From assembly GCF_014650875.1 (NCBI RefSeq), contig NZ_BMVU01000005.1:62001-126000 (forward strand): a stretch of 64,000 bases of DNA. The letters run 5' to 3'. The notes under the pieces were generated by a model. The model had not been told where the DNA came from and made no database searches. It saw nothing but the letters and a program-made list of their open reading frames with translations. The position numbers and the translations under genes are program-made. Each line of letters begins with the position of its first letter. Position 1 is the stretch's first letter. Source of the DNA: Streptomyces minutiscleroticus. GTDB lineage: Bacteria > Actinomycetota > Actinomycetes > Streptomycetales > Streptomycetaceae. Shown in pieces: positions 17,974-27,150 of the stretch.

Positions 17974-17994
17974 CCGGTCCTGGGGGCCCGACCG

Positions 17995-18048
17995 CCGGTC
18001 ACCGGGAGATCCGGACGGTGCCCGTCCGGTCACCGGGGGATCCGGACG
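17995..18048. repeat. 23-bp direct repeat duplicating the tesB 3' end
   Basis: 17995-18017 repeats 18026-18048 with one mismatch. The right copy contains the tesB stop codon and its last codons, so a second copy of the gene's tail lies just downstream of its stop. Confidence 0.8.
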
Positions 18049-18902
18049 ACGCCCTCCTGGATCACCGTGATCGCGAGCCGCCCGTCCCGGGTGTGGATGC
18101 GCGCCTGCCCGAGTCCGCGCCCGCCGGACGCGGACGGCGACTGCTGGTCGTACAGCAGCCACTCGTCGGCCCGGAAGGGGCGGTGGAACCACATCGCGTG
18201 GTCCAGCGAGGCGCCCACCACGTCCCCGACCGCCCAGCCGCCCCGGCCGTGCGCGAGCAGCACCGAGTCCAGCAGGGTCATGTCGGAGACGTAGGTGGCG
18301 AGGCAGACGTGCAGCAGCGGGTCGTCGGCGAGCTTGCCGTCGGTGCGGAACCACACCTGGGAGCGGGGCTCGCGCCGCTCGCCCACGGTGGCGAAGGGCG
18401 GCGCGTCGACGTAGCGCAGGTCGACGGCCTCGCGCGCTTCGAGGAGTCGCCGCACCACGGACGGCTCGACGAAGGCGTCCGCGTAGCGCGGCAGCATCTC
18501 GGCCGCCGTCGGCAGCGTCTCCGGGTCGGGCGCGTCCGGCATGTCCACCTGGTGCTCCATGCCCTCCTCGTACGTCTGGAACGACGCGGAGAGATGGAAG
18601 ATCGGCTGCCCGTGCTGGACGGCGACGACCCGCCGGGTGGTGAAGGAGCGCCCGTCGCGGATGCGGTCGACCGTGTAGACGATGGGCGCGCCCGCGTCCC
18701 CCGCGCGCAGGAAGTACGCGTGCAGGGAGTGCGCGAACCGGTCGGCGGGGACCGTCCGCCCGGCCGCGACCAGCGCCTGCGCCGCGACCTGTCCGCCGAA
18801 GACGCGCGGGACGACGGCGAAGCGCGACTGCCCGCGGTAGATGTCCTCCTCGATCCGCTCCAGGTCGAGCAGGTCGAGGAGGGACTGGAGTGCCTGGCTC
18901 AT
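18030..18902 (-). CDS. tesB: Acyl-CoA thioesterase II
   Basis: 290 residues, the standard TesB length, from ATG at 18902. Double-hotdog fold features: YRGQSRFAVVPRVFGGQVAAQALVAAGRTV, then HSLHAYFLRAGDAGAPIVYTVDRIRDGRSFTTRRV in the first hotdog, and SLDHAMWFHRPFRADEWLLYDQQSPSASGGRGL in the second, with the catalytic Asp/Gln/Thr region retained. It hydrolyses acyl-CoA to free acid and CoA. It lies 32 bp downstream of an acyl-CoA dehydrogenase gene on the same strand, so the two probably form one operon of fatty or branched acyl-CoA turnover. Confidence 0.92.
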   Translation of the reverse strand: MSQALQSLLDLLDLERIEEDIYRGQSRFAVVPRVFGGQVAAQALVAAGRTVPADRFAHSLHAYFLRAGDAGAPIVYTVDRIRDGRSFTTRRVVAVQHGQPIFHLSASFQTYEEGMEHQVDMPDAPDPETLPTAAEMLPRYADAFVEPSVVRRLLEAREAVDLRYVDAPPFATVGERREPRSQVWFRTDGKLADDPLLHVCLATYVSDMTLLDSVLLAHGRGGWAVGDVVGASLDHAMWFHRPFRADEWLLYDQQSPSASGGRGLGQARIHTRDGRLAITVIQEGVVRIPR

Positions 18903-18934
18903 CACGTCGGCCGTACCGTGCGCCCTTCTCCCCG

Positions 18935-20092
18935 CTACAGGCCCATGTCCTTGGCGATGATCGTCTTCATGATCTCGCTGGTGCCGCCGTAGATGCGGTT
19001 GACGCGGTTGTCCGCGTACAGGCGGGCGATCGGGTACTCGTTCATGTAGCCGTAGCCGCCGTGCAGCTGGAGGCAGCGGTCGATGACGCGGTGGGCGACC
19101 TCGGTGCAGAACAGCTTGGCGCTGGCGGCCTCGGCGGGCGTCAGCTCGCCGGCGTCCAGGGCCTCCGTGGCGCGGTCGGCGACGGCCTCGGCCGCGTCCA
19201 CCTCGGCCTGGCAGGCGGCCAGCTCGAACTTGGTGTTCTGGAAGTGGGCGACCGGCTTGCCGAAGACGGTGCGCTCCTGCACGTACTGCTTGGCGAACCG
19301 GACGGCGGCCTTGGCCTGCGCGTAGGCGCCGAAGGCGATGCCCCAGCGTTCCGAGGCCAGGTTGTGGCCGAGGTAATAGAAGCCCTTGTTCTCCTCGCCG
19401 AGCAGGTCCTCGGCGGGGACCTTGACGTCGACGAACGCCAGCTCGGCGGTGTCGGAGGTGCGCAGGCCGAGCTTGTCGAGCTTGCGCCCGACGGAGTAGC
19501 CCTCGGACTTGGTGTCGACGGCGAACAGGGAGATGCCGTGGCGGCGGTCCTCGGCGGTGGGCGCGGCGGTGCGGGCGCACACGATCACGCGGTCGGCGTG
19601 GACGCCGCCGGTGATGAAGGTCTTGGCGCCGTTGAGCACGTAGTGCGTGCCGTCCTCGCTCAGCCTGGCGGTGGACTTCATGCCCGCGAGGTCGGAGCCG
19701 GTGCCCGGCTCCGTCATCGCGATCGCCCACATCTCCTCGCCGGTGACGAACTTCGGCAGGTAGCGCTTCTTCTGCTCCTCGGTGGCGAGCATCTTGATGT
19801 ACGGCAGGGCGAGCAGCACGTGCACGCCGGAGCCGCCGAACTGCACGCCCGCGCGGGCGGTCTCCTCGTAGAGGACGGCCTCGAACTTGTGGCTGTCCAG
19901 GCCCGCGCCGCCGAACTCCTCGGGGACGTTGATGCCGAAGATGCCCAGCTCGCCGAGCTTGTAGTAGAAGTCGCGGGGCGCCTGGCCCGCCGCGAACCAC
20001 TCGTCGTAGACGGGGACGACCTCGGCCTCGATGAAGGCGCGGATGGTCTCCCGGAACGCCTCGTGATCCTCGTTGAAGACGGTACGGCGCAT
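18935..20092 (-). CDS. Acyl-CoA dehydrogenase with IVD/LCAD-type catalytic Glu position
   Basis: 385 residues covering a full FAD-dependent acyl-CoA dehydrogenase: an N-terminal helical domain (FGINVPEEFGGAG), a middle beta domain (WAIAMTEPGTGSDLAGM, FITGG), and a C-terminal helical domain (RTVFGKPVAHFQNTKF, QLHGGYGYMNEYP). In the last helix the usual catalytic Glu is replaced: the motif reads RIYGGTSEIMK instead of IYEGTSE. A Glu occurs instead in LASERWGIAFGA, the helix G position used by isovaleryl-CoA and long-chain dehydrogenases. The ATG at 20092 has a GAGGAG ribosome site. It precedes tesB on the same strand. Confidence 0.92.
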   Translation of the reverse strand: MRRTVFNEDHEAFRETIRAFIEAEVVPVYDEWFAAGQAPRDFYYKLGELGIFGINVPEEFGGAGLDSHKFEAVLYEETARAGVQFGGSGVHVLLALPYIKMLATEEQKKRYLPKFVTGEEMWAIAMTEPGTGSDLAGMKSTARLSEDGTHYVLNGAKTFITGGVHADRVIVCARTAAPTAEDRRHGISLFAVDTKSEGYSVGRKLDKLGLRTSDTAELAFVDVKVPAEDLLGEENKGFYYLGHNLASERWGIAFGAYAQAKAAVRFAKQYVQERTVFGKPVAHFQNTKFELAACQAEVDAAEAVADRATEALDAGELTPAEAASAKLFCTEVAHRVIDRCLQLHGGYGYMNEYPIARLYADNRVNRIYGGTSEIMKTIIAKDMGL

Positions 20093-20288
20093 CTGACGGC
20101 TCTCCTCGGGCTCGCTCGCTGCTCGGTCCAGGCATCCGCAAGCGACTATGGCTAAGCGCTTGCTCAGACGTCAGGTTACCCGCCGGTCACGACAGCCGTC
20201 CAGAGACCCGCGTCACCCCGGCGCCCCCTCGGCCGCGGCCGCGGGCACCGCCCCGGCCGGCCCCGGCCGGCCCCGCGGCCGCGGACGC

Positions 20289-20891
20289 CTACTCCCCCTG
20301 CCCCTCGGCCGCCGCCGCGAAGGCGCCCCGCGCCATCCGGTGCAGCAGCGCCGCCATGGCCGTCCGGCCGGGCAGCGCCCCGGGGCGGCCGAGGTGCGGT
20401 GTGGAGTTGAGCAGCCCGAAGACGGCGTGCACGGCGGCCCGCGCGGACGGCTCCGGCAGCCCGGGGCGGACCTCGCGGAGCGCCGCCACCCACAGCTCGA
20501 CGTACTGCCGCTGGAGCTGGCGCACGAGCTTGCGGTCGCTGTCCCGCAGGCGGTCCAGCTCGCGGTCGTGCAGGGTGATCAGGGGGCGGTCGTCGAGGGC
20601 GAAGTCGATGTGCCCCTCGACCAGCGAGTCGAGGACCGCCTCCGGGTCGCCCGCGGCCTCCGCGACCCGCCGCCTGCCGCCCGTCAGCAGCCGCTCGCTG
20701 ATGCCCACGAGCAGCTCGGCGAGCATCGCGTCCTTGCCCGCGAAGTGCCGGTAGAGGCCGGGGCCGCTGATGCCGACGGCCGCGCCTATCTCGTCCACGC
20801 CGACGCCGTGGAAGCCGCGTTCGGCGAAGAGCCGCGCCGCCTCCCTGAGGATCTGCTCGCGGCGGGTGGGGGCGTCGGTCCTGGTGGTCAT
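20289..20891 (-). CDS. TetR-family regulator of the adjacent acyl-CoA/leucine catabolic genes
   Basis: 200 residues: a TetR HTH (REQILREAARLFAERGFHGVGVDEIGAAVGISGPGLYRHFAGKDAML) and a helical ligand-binding domain. It diverges from the carboxylase operon, and two near-identical 16-bp imperfect palindromes lie in the 86-bp gap. Homologues at this position usually repress the operon and release DNA on binding an acyl-CoA; that is family knowledge, not shown here. Confidence 0.9.
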   Translation of the reverse strand: MTTRTDAPTRREQILREAARLFAERGFHGVGVDEIGAAVGISGPGLYRHFAGKDAMLAELLVGISERLLTGGRRRVAEAAGDPEAVLDSLVEGHIDFALDDRPLITLHDRELDRLRDSDRKLVRQLQRQYVELWVAALREVRPGLPEPSARAAVHAVFGLLNSTPHLGRPGALPGRTAMAALLHRMARGAFAAAAEGQGE

Positions 20892-20912
20892 GGATCAATT
20901 CTAGACAGTGTG

Positions 20913-20957
20913 GTTAGCGGTCGTTAACCTTAGCCCGAGGCGTTAACGCTCATTAAC
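20913..20957. promoter_or_regulatory. Twin TetR operator sites between the regulator and the catabolic operon
   Basis: GTTAGCGGTCGTTAAC (20913-20928) and GTTAACGCTCATTAAC (20942-20957) share a GTTA-N8-TAAC frame, are imperfect palindromes and start 29 bp apart (about 2.8 turns). They are the only clearly AT-containing palindromes in the divergent promoter gap. Confidence 0.7.
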
Positions 20958-20977
20958 AAGAATGAGGGGACTGCGCG

Positions 20978-22594
20978 ATGCAGGAGGCACCGGAGCTGAC
21001 GAGTGCGGCGGATCCCGCGTCGGAGGCCTGGAAGGCCAATGAGGCGGCGCACCGCGCGCTCGGCGAGGAGCTGCGGCACAGGCTGGCGGCGGCCCGGCTG
21101 GGCGGCGGCGAGCGGGCGAGGGCACGGCACACCGCGCGCGGCAAGCTGCTGCCGCGCGACCGCGTGGACGCGCTGCTGGACCCGGGCTCGCCGTTCCTGG
21201 AGCTGGCCCCGCTGGCGGCGGACGGGATGTACGACGGGCAGGCCCCGGCGGCGGGCGTGATCGCCGGGATCGGCCGGGTGAGCGGCCGGACCTGCGTGAT
21301 CGTGGCCAACGACGCCACGGTCAAGGGCGGCACGTACTACCCGATGACGGTGAAGAAGCACCTGCGCGCCCAGGAGGTGGCGCTGGAGAACCGCCTGCCC
21401 TGCCTGTACCTGGTGGACTCCGGGGGCGCCTTCCTGCCGATGCAGGACGAGGTCTTCCCCGACCGCGAGCACTTCGGGCGGATCTTCTACAACCAGGCCC
21501 GGATGTCCGGCGCCGGCATCCCGCAGATCGCGGCCGTGCTCGGCTCGTGCACGGCGGGCGGCGCGTACGTCCCGGCGATGAGCGACGAGGCCGTGATCGT
21601 ACGCGACCAGGGCACGATCTTCCTGGGCGGCCCGCCCCTGGTGAAGGCCGCCACCGGCGAGGTCGTCACGGCCGAGGAGCTGGGCGGCGGCGAGGTCCAC
21701 TCCCGCGTCTCCGGGGTCACCGACCACCTCGCGGAGGACGACGCGCACGCGCTGCGCATCGTGCGGACCATCGTCTCCACGCTGCCCGGGGGCGCGCCGC
21801 CGCCCTGGGAGGTACGGGCCTCCGTCGAGCCGAAGGTGGACCCGGCCGGGCTGTACGGAGCGGTGCCGGTGGACTCCCGCACCCCGTACGACGTGCGCGA
21901 GGTGATCGCGCGCGTGGTCGACGGCTCGCGCTTCGCCGAGTTCAAGGCCGAGTACGGGCAGACCCTCGTCACCGGCTTCGCGCGTGTCCACGGGCACCCG
22001 GTCGGGATCGTCGCCAACAACGGCATCCTGTTCTCCGAGTCCGCCCAGAAGGGCGCCCACTTCGTCGAGCTGTGCGACCAGCGCGGCATCCCGCTCGTCT
22101 TCCTCCAGAACATCTCCGGCTTCATGGTGGGCCGCTCCTACGAGGCGGGCGGCATCGCCAAGCACGGCGCCAAGATGGTCACGGCGGTGGCCTGCACGCG
22201 CGTGCCGAAGCTGACGGTCGTGATCGGCGGCTCGTACGGCGCGGGCAACTACTCCATGTGCGGCCGGGCGTACTCGCCGCGCTTCCTGTGGATGTGGCCG
22301 GGCGCCAAGATCTCCGTGATGGGCGGCGAGCAGGCCGCCTCCGTCCTCGCCACCGTCAAGCGCGACCAGTTGGAGGCGCGCGGCGAGAGCTGGCCGGCCG
22401 AGGAGGAGGAGAGCTTCAAGGCCCCGATCCGCGCTCAGTACGAGGAGCAGGGCAGCGCCTACTACGCGACGGCCCGCCTCTGGGACGACGGCGTGATCGA
22501 CCCGATGGAGACCCGGCAGGTGCTGGGGCTCGCGCTGACCGCCTGCGCCCACGCCCCGCTGGGCGACCCGGGCTTCGGCGTCTTCCGGATGTGA
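20978..22594 (+). CDS. accD1: Acyl-CoA carboxylase beta (carboxyltransferase) subunit, methylcrotonyl-CoA type
   Basis: 538 residues, the usual length of methylcrotonyl-CoA carboxylase beta subunits. Crotonase-fold carboxyltransferase motifs: [106 protein letters not shown] and [16 protein letters not shown]. The ATG at 20978 follows GAGGGG. It transfers carboxyl from carboxybiotin to an acyl-CoA, most likely 3-methylcrotonyl-CoA given the HMG-CoA lyase two genes downstream. It is the first gene of a four-gene operon that diverges from the TetR gene. The symbol follows my memory of the S. coelicolor locus. Confidence 0.92.
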   Translation: MQEAPELTSAADPASEAWKANEAAHRALGEELRHRLAAARLGGGERARARHTARGKLLPRDRVDALLDPGSPFLELAPLAADGMYDGQAPAAGVIAGIGRVSGRTCVIVANDATVKGGTYYPMTVKKHLRAQEVALENRLPCLYLVDSGGAFLPMQDEVFPDREHFGRIFYNQARMSGAGIPQIAAVLGSCTAGGAYVPAMSDEAVIVRDQGTIFLGGPPLVKAATGEVVTAEELGGGEVHSRVSGVTDHLAEDDAHALRIVRTIVSTLPGGAPPPWEVRASVEPKVDPAGLYGAVPVDSRTPYDVREVIARVVDGSRFAEFKAEYGQTLVTGFARVHGHPVGIVANNGILFSESAQKGAHFVELCDQRGIPLVFLQNISGFMVGRSYEAGGIAKHGAKMVTAVACTRVPKLTVVIGGSYGAGNYSMCGRAYSPRFLWMWPGAKISVMGGEQAASVLATVKRDQLEARGESWPAEEEESFKAPIRAQYEEQGSAYYATARLWDDGVIDPMETRQVLGLALTACAHAPLGDPGFGVFRM

Positions 22595-22613
22595 GCGGGG
22601 AGGAGAACGCAGG

Positions 22614-24572
22614 ATGAGCATGTTCGACACGGTCCTGGTGGCCAACCGGGGCGAGATCGCCGTACGGATCATCCGTACGCTGCGCTCCCTGGGCGTGCGC
22701 TCGGTGGCCGTCTTCAGCGACGCCGACGCCGACGCGCGGCACGTGCGGGAGGCCGACACGGCGGTGCGGATCGGGCCCGCGCCCGCCGCCGAGAGCTATC
22801 TGTCCGTCGAGCGGCTGCTGGACGCGGCCGCGCGGACGGGCGCGCAGGCGGTGCACCCCGGCTACGGCTTCCTCGCGGAGAACGCCGCGTTCGCGCGGGC
22901 CTGCGCCGACGCCGGGCTCGTCTTCGTCGGGCCGCCCGCCGACGCGATCGCCCTGATGGGCGACAAGATCCGCGCCAAGGAGACGGTGCGGGCGGCGGGC
23001 GTCCCGGTGGTGCCGGGCTCGTCCGGCAGCGGTCTGGACGACGCCGAACTGGCCGCCGCCGCGCGGGAGATCGGCACGCCCGTGCTGCTCAAGCCCAGCG
23101 CGGGCGGCGGCGGCAAGGGCATGCGGCTGGTGCGCGACGAGGCGCTGCTCGCCGACGAGATCGCGGCCGCCCGGCGCGAGGCCCGCGCCTCCTTCGGCGA
23201 CGACACCCTCCTCGTCGAGCGCTGGGTCGAGAGCCCCCGGCACATCGAGATCCAGGTCCTCGCCGACGGCCACGGCACCGTGGTCCACCTCGGCGAGCGC
23301 GAGTGCTCCCTCCAGCGCCGCCACCAGAAGATCGTCGAGGAGGCGCCGAGCGTTCTGCTGGACGAGGCGACCCGCGCGGCGATGGGCGAGGCGGCCGTCC
23401 AGGCGGCCCGCTCCTGCGGCTACACCGGCGCGGGCACGGTGGAGTTCATCGTCCCCGGCGGCGACCCCCGCGCGTACTACTTCATGGAGATGAACACCCG
23501 CCTCCAGGTCGAGCACCCGGTGACGGAGCTGGTCACGGGCCTGGACCTGGTCGAGTGGCAGCTGCGGGTCGCGGCGGGCGAGCGACTGCCGTACGCGCAG
23601 GACGACATCGCGCTCACCGGTCACGCGGTCGAGGCGCGCCTGTGCGCCGAGGACCCCGCGCGCGGGTTCCTGCCCTCGGGCGGCACGGTGCTGCGGCTGC
23701 GCGAGCCGCACGGCGAGGGCGTGCGCACCGACTCCGGGCTCAGCGAGGGCACGGAGGTGGGCAGCCTCTACGACCCGATGCTGTCGAAGGTGATCGCGTA
23801 CGGTCCGGACCGGGACACCGCCCTGCGGCGGCTGCGGGCGGCCCTCGCGGAGACGGTCACCCTGGGCGTGCAGACCAACGCGGGCTTCCTGCGCCGGCTG
23901 CTCGCCCACCCCGCCGTCGTCGCGGGCGAGCTGGACACCGGGCTCGTCGAGCGGGAGGCGGACTCCCTGGCCGGGGGCGGGGTGCCGCCGGAGGTGTACG
24001 AGGCCGCGGCGGCCGTGCGGCTGGCCGCGCTGACGCCCGCAGGGGACGGCTGGACGGACCCGTTCGCGGTGCCGAGCGGCTGGCGCCTGGGCGGGGAGGC
24101 GAGGCCCGCCTCCTTCGACCTGCGGGTGCCGGGCGCGGACCCCGTACGGCACTCCCCCGCCGGGGAGCACACGGTCACCGAGGACCGCGTACACGTCACC
24201 GTCGACGGCGTGCGCCACTCCTTCCACCGGGCCGGCGACTGGCTCGGCCGGGACGGCGACGCCTGGCAGGTGCGCGACCACGACCCGGTCGCCGCGTCAC
24301 TCAGCGGCGCCGCGCGCTCCGGCGCCGACTCCCTCACGGCCCCCATGCCCGGCACGGTCACCGTCGTGAAGGCGGCCGTCGGCGACGAGGTGGCCGCCGG
24401 GCAGAGCCTGCTGGTGGTGGAGGCGATGAAGATGGAGCACGTCATCGCCGCCCCGCACGCCGGCACCGTCACGGAGCTGGGCGTCGCCCCGGGCACCGCG
24501 GTCGCCATGGACCAGGTGCTGGCCGTGGTCGCGCCCCACGAGGACGGCGCGGCGCAGGAGGCGACGGCATGA
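22614..24572 (+). CDS. Acyl-CoA carboxylase alpha subunit (biotin carboxylase plus biotin carrier)
   Basis: 652 residues, a fused alpha subunit. Residues 1-450 are biotin carboxylase: [23 protein letters not shown], the ATP-grasp Gly loop [44 protein letters not shown] and [15 protein letters not shown]. The C-terminal biotinyl domain has the EAMKMEH lysine near residue 610. ATP and bicarbonate carboxylate the carrier biotin for the preceding beta subunit. The start lies 19 bp after the accD1 stop; its stop overlaps the next ATG (ATGA). Confidence 0.94.
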   Translation: MSMFDTVLVANRGEIAVRIIRTLRSLGVRSVAVFSDADADARHVREADTAVRIGPAPAAESYLSVERLLDAAARTGAQAVHPGYGFLAENAAFARACADAGLVFVGPPADAIALMGDKIRAKETVRAAGVPVVPGSSGSGLDDAELAAAAREIGTPVLLKPSAGGGGKGMRLVRDEALLADEIAAARREARASFGDDTLLVERWVESPRHIEIQVLADGHGTVVHLGERECSLQRRHQKIVEEAPSVLLDEATRAAMGEAAVQAARSCGYTGAGTVEFIVPGGDPRAYYFMEMNTRLQVEHPVTELVTGLDLVEWQLRVAAGERLPYAQDDIALTGHAVEARLCAEDPARGFLPSGGTVLRLREPHGEGVRTDSGLSEGTEVGSLYDPMLSKVIAYGPDRDTALRRLRAALAETVTLGVQTNAGFLRRLLAHPAVVAGELDTGLVEREADSLAGGGVPPEVYEAAAAVRLAALTPAGDGWTDPFAVPSGWRLGGEARPASFDLRVPGADPVRHSPAGEHTVTEDRVHVTVDGVRHSFHRAGDWLGRDGDAWQVRDHDPVAASLSGAARSGADSLTAPMPGTVTVVKAAVGDEVAAGQSLLVVEAMKMEHVIAAPHAGTVTELGVAPGTAVAMDQVLAVVAPHEDGAAQEATA

Positions 24573-25615
24573 CGGCCCCCGAGAACGGCGGCGGTGGCGG
24601 CAGCCGCGGCCAGGACAGCGGCGGAGGTCAGGGCGGCGGCGCGCGGAGCGGGTCCGGCACGGACACCCCCGCCCCCGGCCTGCCCATGACCGTCCCGGAC
24701 CCGGGCCTGCCCGCCCGGGTCCGCGTCCACGAGGTCGGCGCCCGCGACGGCCTGCAGAACGAGCCCGGCACGGTCCCGACCGAGGTCAAGGCGGAGTTCA
24801 TCCGCCGCCTGGCCGACGCGGGCCTGACCACGATCGAGGCCACCAGCTTCGTGCACCCCAGGTGGGTGCCGCAGCTGGCCGACGCCGAGCAGTTGTTCCC
24901 GCTCGTCTCGGACCTGCCGGTGGACCTGCCGGTCCTGGTGCCGAACGAGCGGGGCCTGGACCGGGCGCTCGCGCTCGGCGCCGACCGCATCGCCGTCTTC
25001 GCCAGCGCCACGGAGTCCTTCGCCCGCGCCAACCTCAACCGCACCGTCGACGAGTCCCTCGCGATGTTCGCGCCGGTCGTGGCCCGCGCCAAGGACGACG
25101 GGGCGCACGTGCGCGGCTATCTCTCCATGTGCTTCGGCGACCCGTGGGAGGGCGCCGTGCCCGTCCCCCAGGTCGTCCGCGTCTGCACGGCCCTGCTGGA
25201 CATGGGCTGCGACGAGCTGAGCCTCGGCGACACCATCGGCGTCGCGACGCCCGGGCACGTGGGGGCCCTGCTGACCGCCCTGGACGAGGCGGGCGTGCCC
25301 GTCGCGGCCCTCGGCGTCCACTTCCACGACACCTACGGCCAGGCGCTCGCCAACACCCTGGCCGCCCTCCGGTACGGCGTGACCACCGTCGACGCCTCCG
25401 CCGGCGGCCTCGGCGGCTGCCCCTTCGCCAGGAGCGCCACCGGCAACCTCGCCACCGAGGACCTCGTGTGGATGCTGCGGGGCCTCGGCATCGACACCGG
25501 CGTCGACCTCGGCCGGCTCACCGCCACCAGCGTGTGGATGGCCGAACGGCTGGGCCGTCCCAGCCCGTCCCGCACCGTCCGCGCCCTCACGGCCGACTCC
25601 CACAAGGAGCAGTGA
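24569..25615 (+). CDS. hmgL: Hydroxymethylglutaryl-CoA lyase
   Basis: Up to 348 residues. The TIM-barrel lyase begins about residue 48: [17 protein letters not shown] contains the Arg-Asp pair of the HMGL active site, and [12 protein letters not shown] and [21 protein letters not shown] carry the metal-binding His and catalytic Cys. It cleaves HMG-CoA to acetoacetate and acetyl-CoA, the last step of leucine catabolism. The ATG at 24569 overlaps the previous stop, but adds a 39-residue Gly/Ser-rich N-terminus; ATG at 24686 would give a standard-length enzyme of 309 residues. Confidence 0.92.
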   Translation: MTAPENGGGGGSRGQDSGGGQGGGARSGSGTDTPAPGLPMTVPDPGLPARVRVHEVGARDGLQNEPGTVPTEVKAEFIRRLADAGLTTIEATSFVHPRWVPQLADAEQLFPLVSDLPVDLPVLVPNERGLDRALALGADRIAVFASATESFARANLNRTVDESLAMFAPVVARAKDDGAHVRGYLSMCFGDPWEGAVPVPQVVRVCTALLDMGCDELSLGDTIGVATPGHVGALLTALDEAGVPVAALGVHFHDTYGQALANTLAALRYGVTTVDASAGGLGGCPFARSATGNLATEDLVWMLRGLGIDTGVDLGRLTATSVWMAERLGRPSPSRTVRALTADSHKEQ

Positions 25616-25618
25616 CCC

Positions 25619-26779
25619 ATGGACCACAGGCTCTCACCCGAGCTGGAAGAACTCCGCCGCACCGTGGAGGAGTTCGCGCACGACGTGGTGGCGCCCAGGA
25701 TCGGCGACTTCTACGAGCGGCACGAGTTCCCGTACGAGATCGTCCGCGAGATGGGCCGGATGGGCCTGTTCGGGCTGCCGTTCCCCGAGGAGTACGGCGG
25801 CATGGGCGGCGACTACCTCGCCCTCGGCCTGGTGCTGGAGGAGCTGGCCCGGGTCGACTCCTCGGTGGCGATCACTCTGGAGGCGGGCGTCTCGCTGGGC
25901 GCCATGCCGATCCACCTGTTCGGCACGGAGGAGCAGAAGCGCACGTGGCTGCCGCGGCTGTGCTCCGGCGAGGTCCTGGGCGCCTTCGGCCTGACCGAGC
26001 CCGACGGCGGCTCGGACGCGGGCGCGACGCGCACGACGGCCCGCCTGGACGAGGCGACGGACGAATGGGTGATCAACGGCAGCAAGTGCTTCATCACCAA
26101 CTCCGGCACGGACATCACGGGCCTGGTGACGGTCACGGCGGTCACGGGGCACAAGCCGGACGGCAGGCCCCTGATCTCGGCGATCATCGTGCCCTCCGGC
26201 ACCCCCGGCTTCACGGTCGCCGCCCCGTACTCGAAGGTCGGCTGGAACGCCTCCGACACCCGTGAGCTGTCCTTCAGCGACGTGCGCGTCCCGGCCGCGA
26301 ACCTGCTGGGCGAGGCGGGCCGCGGCTACGCGCAGTTCCTGCGCATCCTGGACGAGGGCCGCATCGCCATCGCCGCGCTCGCCACGGGGCTCGCGCAGGG
26401 CTGCGTGGACGAGTCGGTGAAGTACGCCAAGGAGCGGCACGCCTTCGGCCGGCCCATCGGCGCCAACCAGGCCATCCAGTTCAAGATCGCGGACATGGAG
26501 ATGAAGGCGCACACGGCCCGGCTGGCCTGGCGCGACGCGGCGTCCCGGCTGGTGGCGGGCGAGCCGTTCAAGAAGCAGGCCGCGCTGGCCAAGCTCCACT
26601 CCTCGACGGTCGCGGTCGACAACGCCCGCGACGCCACCCAGGTCCACGGCGGCTACGGCTTCATGAACGAGTACCCGGTGGCCCGCATGTGGCGCGACTC
26701 CAAGATCCTGGAGATCGGCGAGGGCACGAGCGAGGTGCAGCGCATGCTGATCGCCCGCGAGCTGGGGCTGGCGGGCTGA
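25619..26779 (+). CDS. acdH: Acyl-CoA dehydrogenase (AcdH-like) of branched-chain catabolism
   Basis: 386 residues, a complete acyl-CoA dehydrogenase (FPEEYGGMGGDYLALGLVLEEL; LGAFGLTEPDGGSDAGATRT; CFITNSG; RHAFGRPIGANQAIQFKIADM; QVHGGYGFMNEYPVARMWRD). The catalytic base is in the standard place: Glu368 in EIGEGTSEVQR. It is the last gene of the carboxylase-lyase operon, starting 3 bp after the hmgL stop. Context suggests oxidation of isovaleryl-CoA and related branched acyl-CoAs, yet the Glu position is that of short/branched-chain enzymes rather than classical isovaleryl-CoA dehydrogenase. I recall the S. coelicolor gene here being called acdH. Confidence 0.9.
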   Translation: MDHRLSPELEELRRTVEEFAHDVVAPRIGDFYERHEFPYEIVREMGRMGLFGLPFPEEYGGMGGDYLALGLVLEELARVDSSVAITLEAGVSLGAMPIHLFGTEEQKRTWLPRLCSGEVLGAFGLTEPDGGSDAGATRTTARLDEATDEWVINGSKCFITNSGTDITGLVTVTAVTGHKPDGRPLISAIIVPSGTPGFTVAAPYSKVGWNASDTRELSFSDVRVPAANLLGEAGRGYAQFLRILDEGRIAIAALATGLAQGCVDESVKYAKERHAFGRPIGANQAIQFKIADMEMKAHTARLAWRDAASRLVAGEPFKKQAALAKLHSSTVAVDNARDATQVHGGYGFMNEYPVARMWRDSKILEIGEGTSEVQRMLIARELGLAG

Positions 26780-27150
26780 CACCGGGCTCCACGGTCCGGC
26801 ACCGGGAGGCGGGAGCCGGCACCTCCGGGCCGACGCGAAGGCGCCGGCCCATGGAGGCGCCGGCCCGCGGAGGGTCCGTGGCGGGCACGGGCCGGCGGCC
26901 GGCGCAAGGGGCGCGCGCGTCGTCCCGGGGGCTCACGGGCCGACGCGGGATTCGAGGCGCCGGGCGGCGGCCCCGGCCTCGGGCGACGCCGCTCGGGGCC
27001 GTGTCGCGGCGGGGGCCGCCCCGGAGGTCAAAGGGGTGGATGCGTCAGGAGGCGATGCCGGATACTGACCAAAATCATGAGGTTAGGCTAACCTACCTTT
27101 GATTTTGTCCTGCGGGCGTTCCGCCCCACCTCCGAAAGCAGTCAACAGCC
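26780..27150. other. 371-bp intergenic region before desE
   Basis: Two copies of GGCGCCGGCCC (26840-26850, 26856-26866), each containing the palindrome GGCGCC, could fold into terminator-like structures after acdH. The right part holds the desE iron box and promoter. No convincing ORF. Confidence 0.6.
27078..27096 (+). promoter_or_regulatory. Iron box (DmdR1/IdeR site) upstream of desE
   Basis: TGAGGTTAGGCTAACCTAC closely matches the actinobacterial DtxR-type consensus TTAGGTTAGGCTAACCTAA. It lies 54 bp before the desE ATG. With iron the repressor is expected to bind and silence transcription. Confidence 0.9.
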
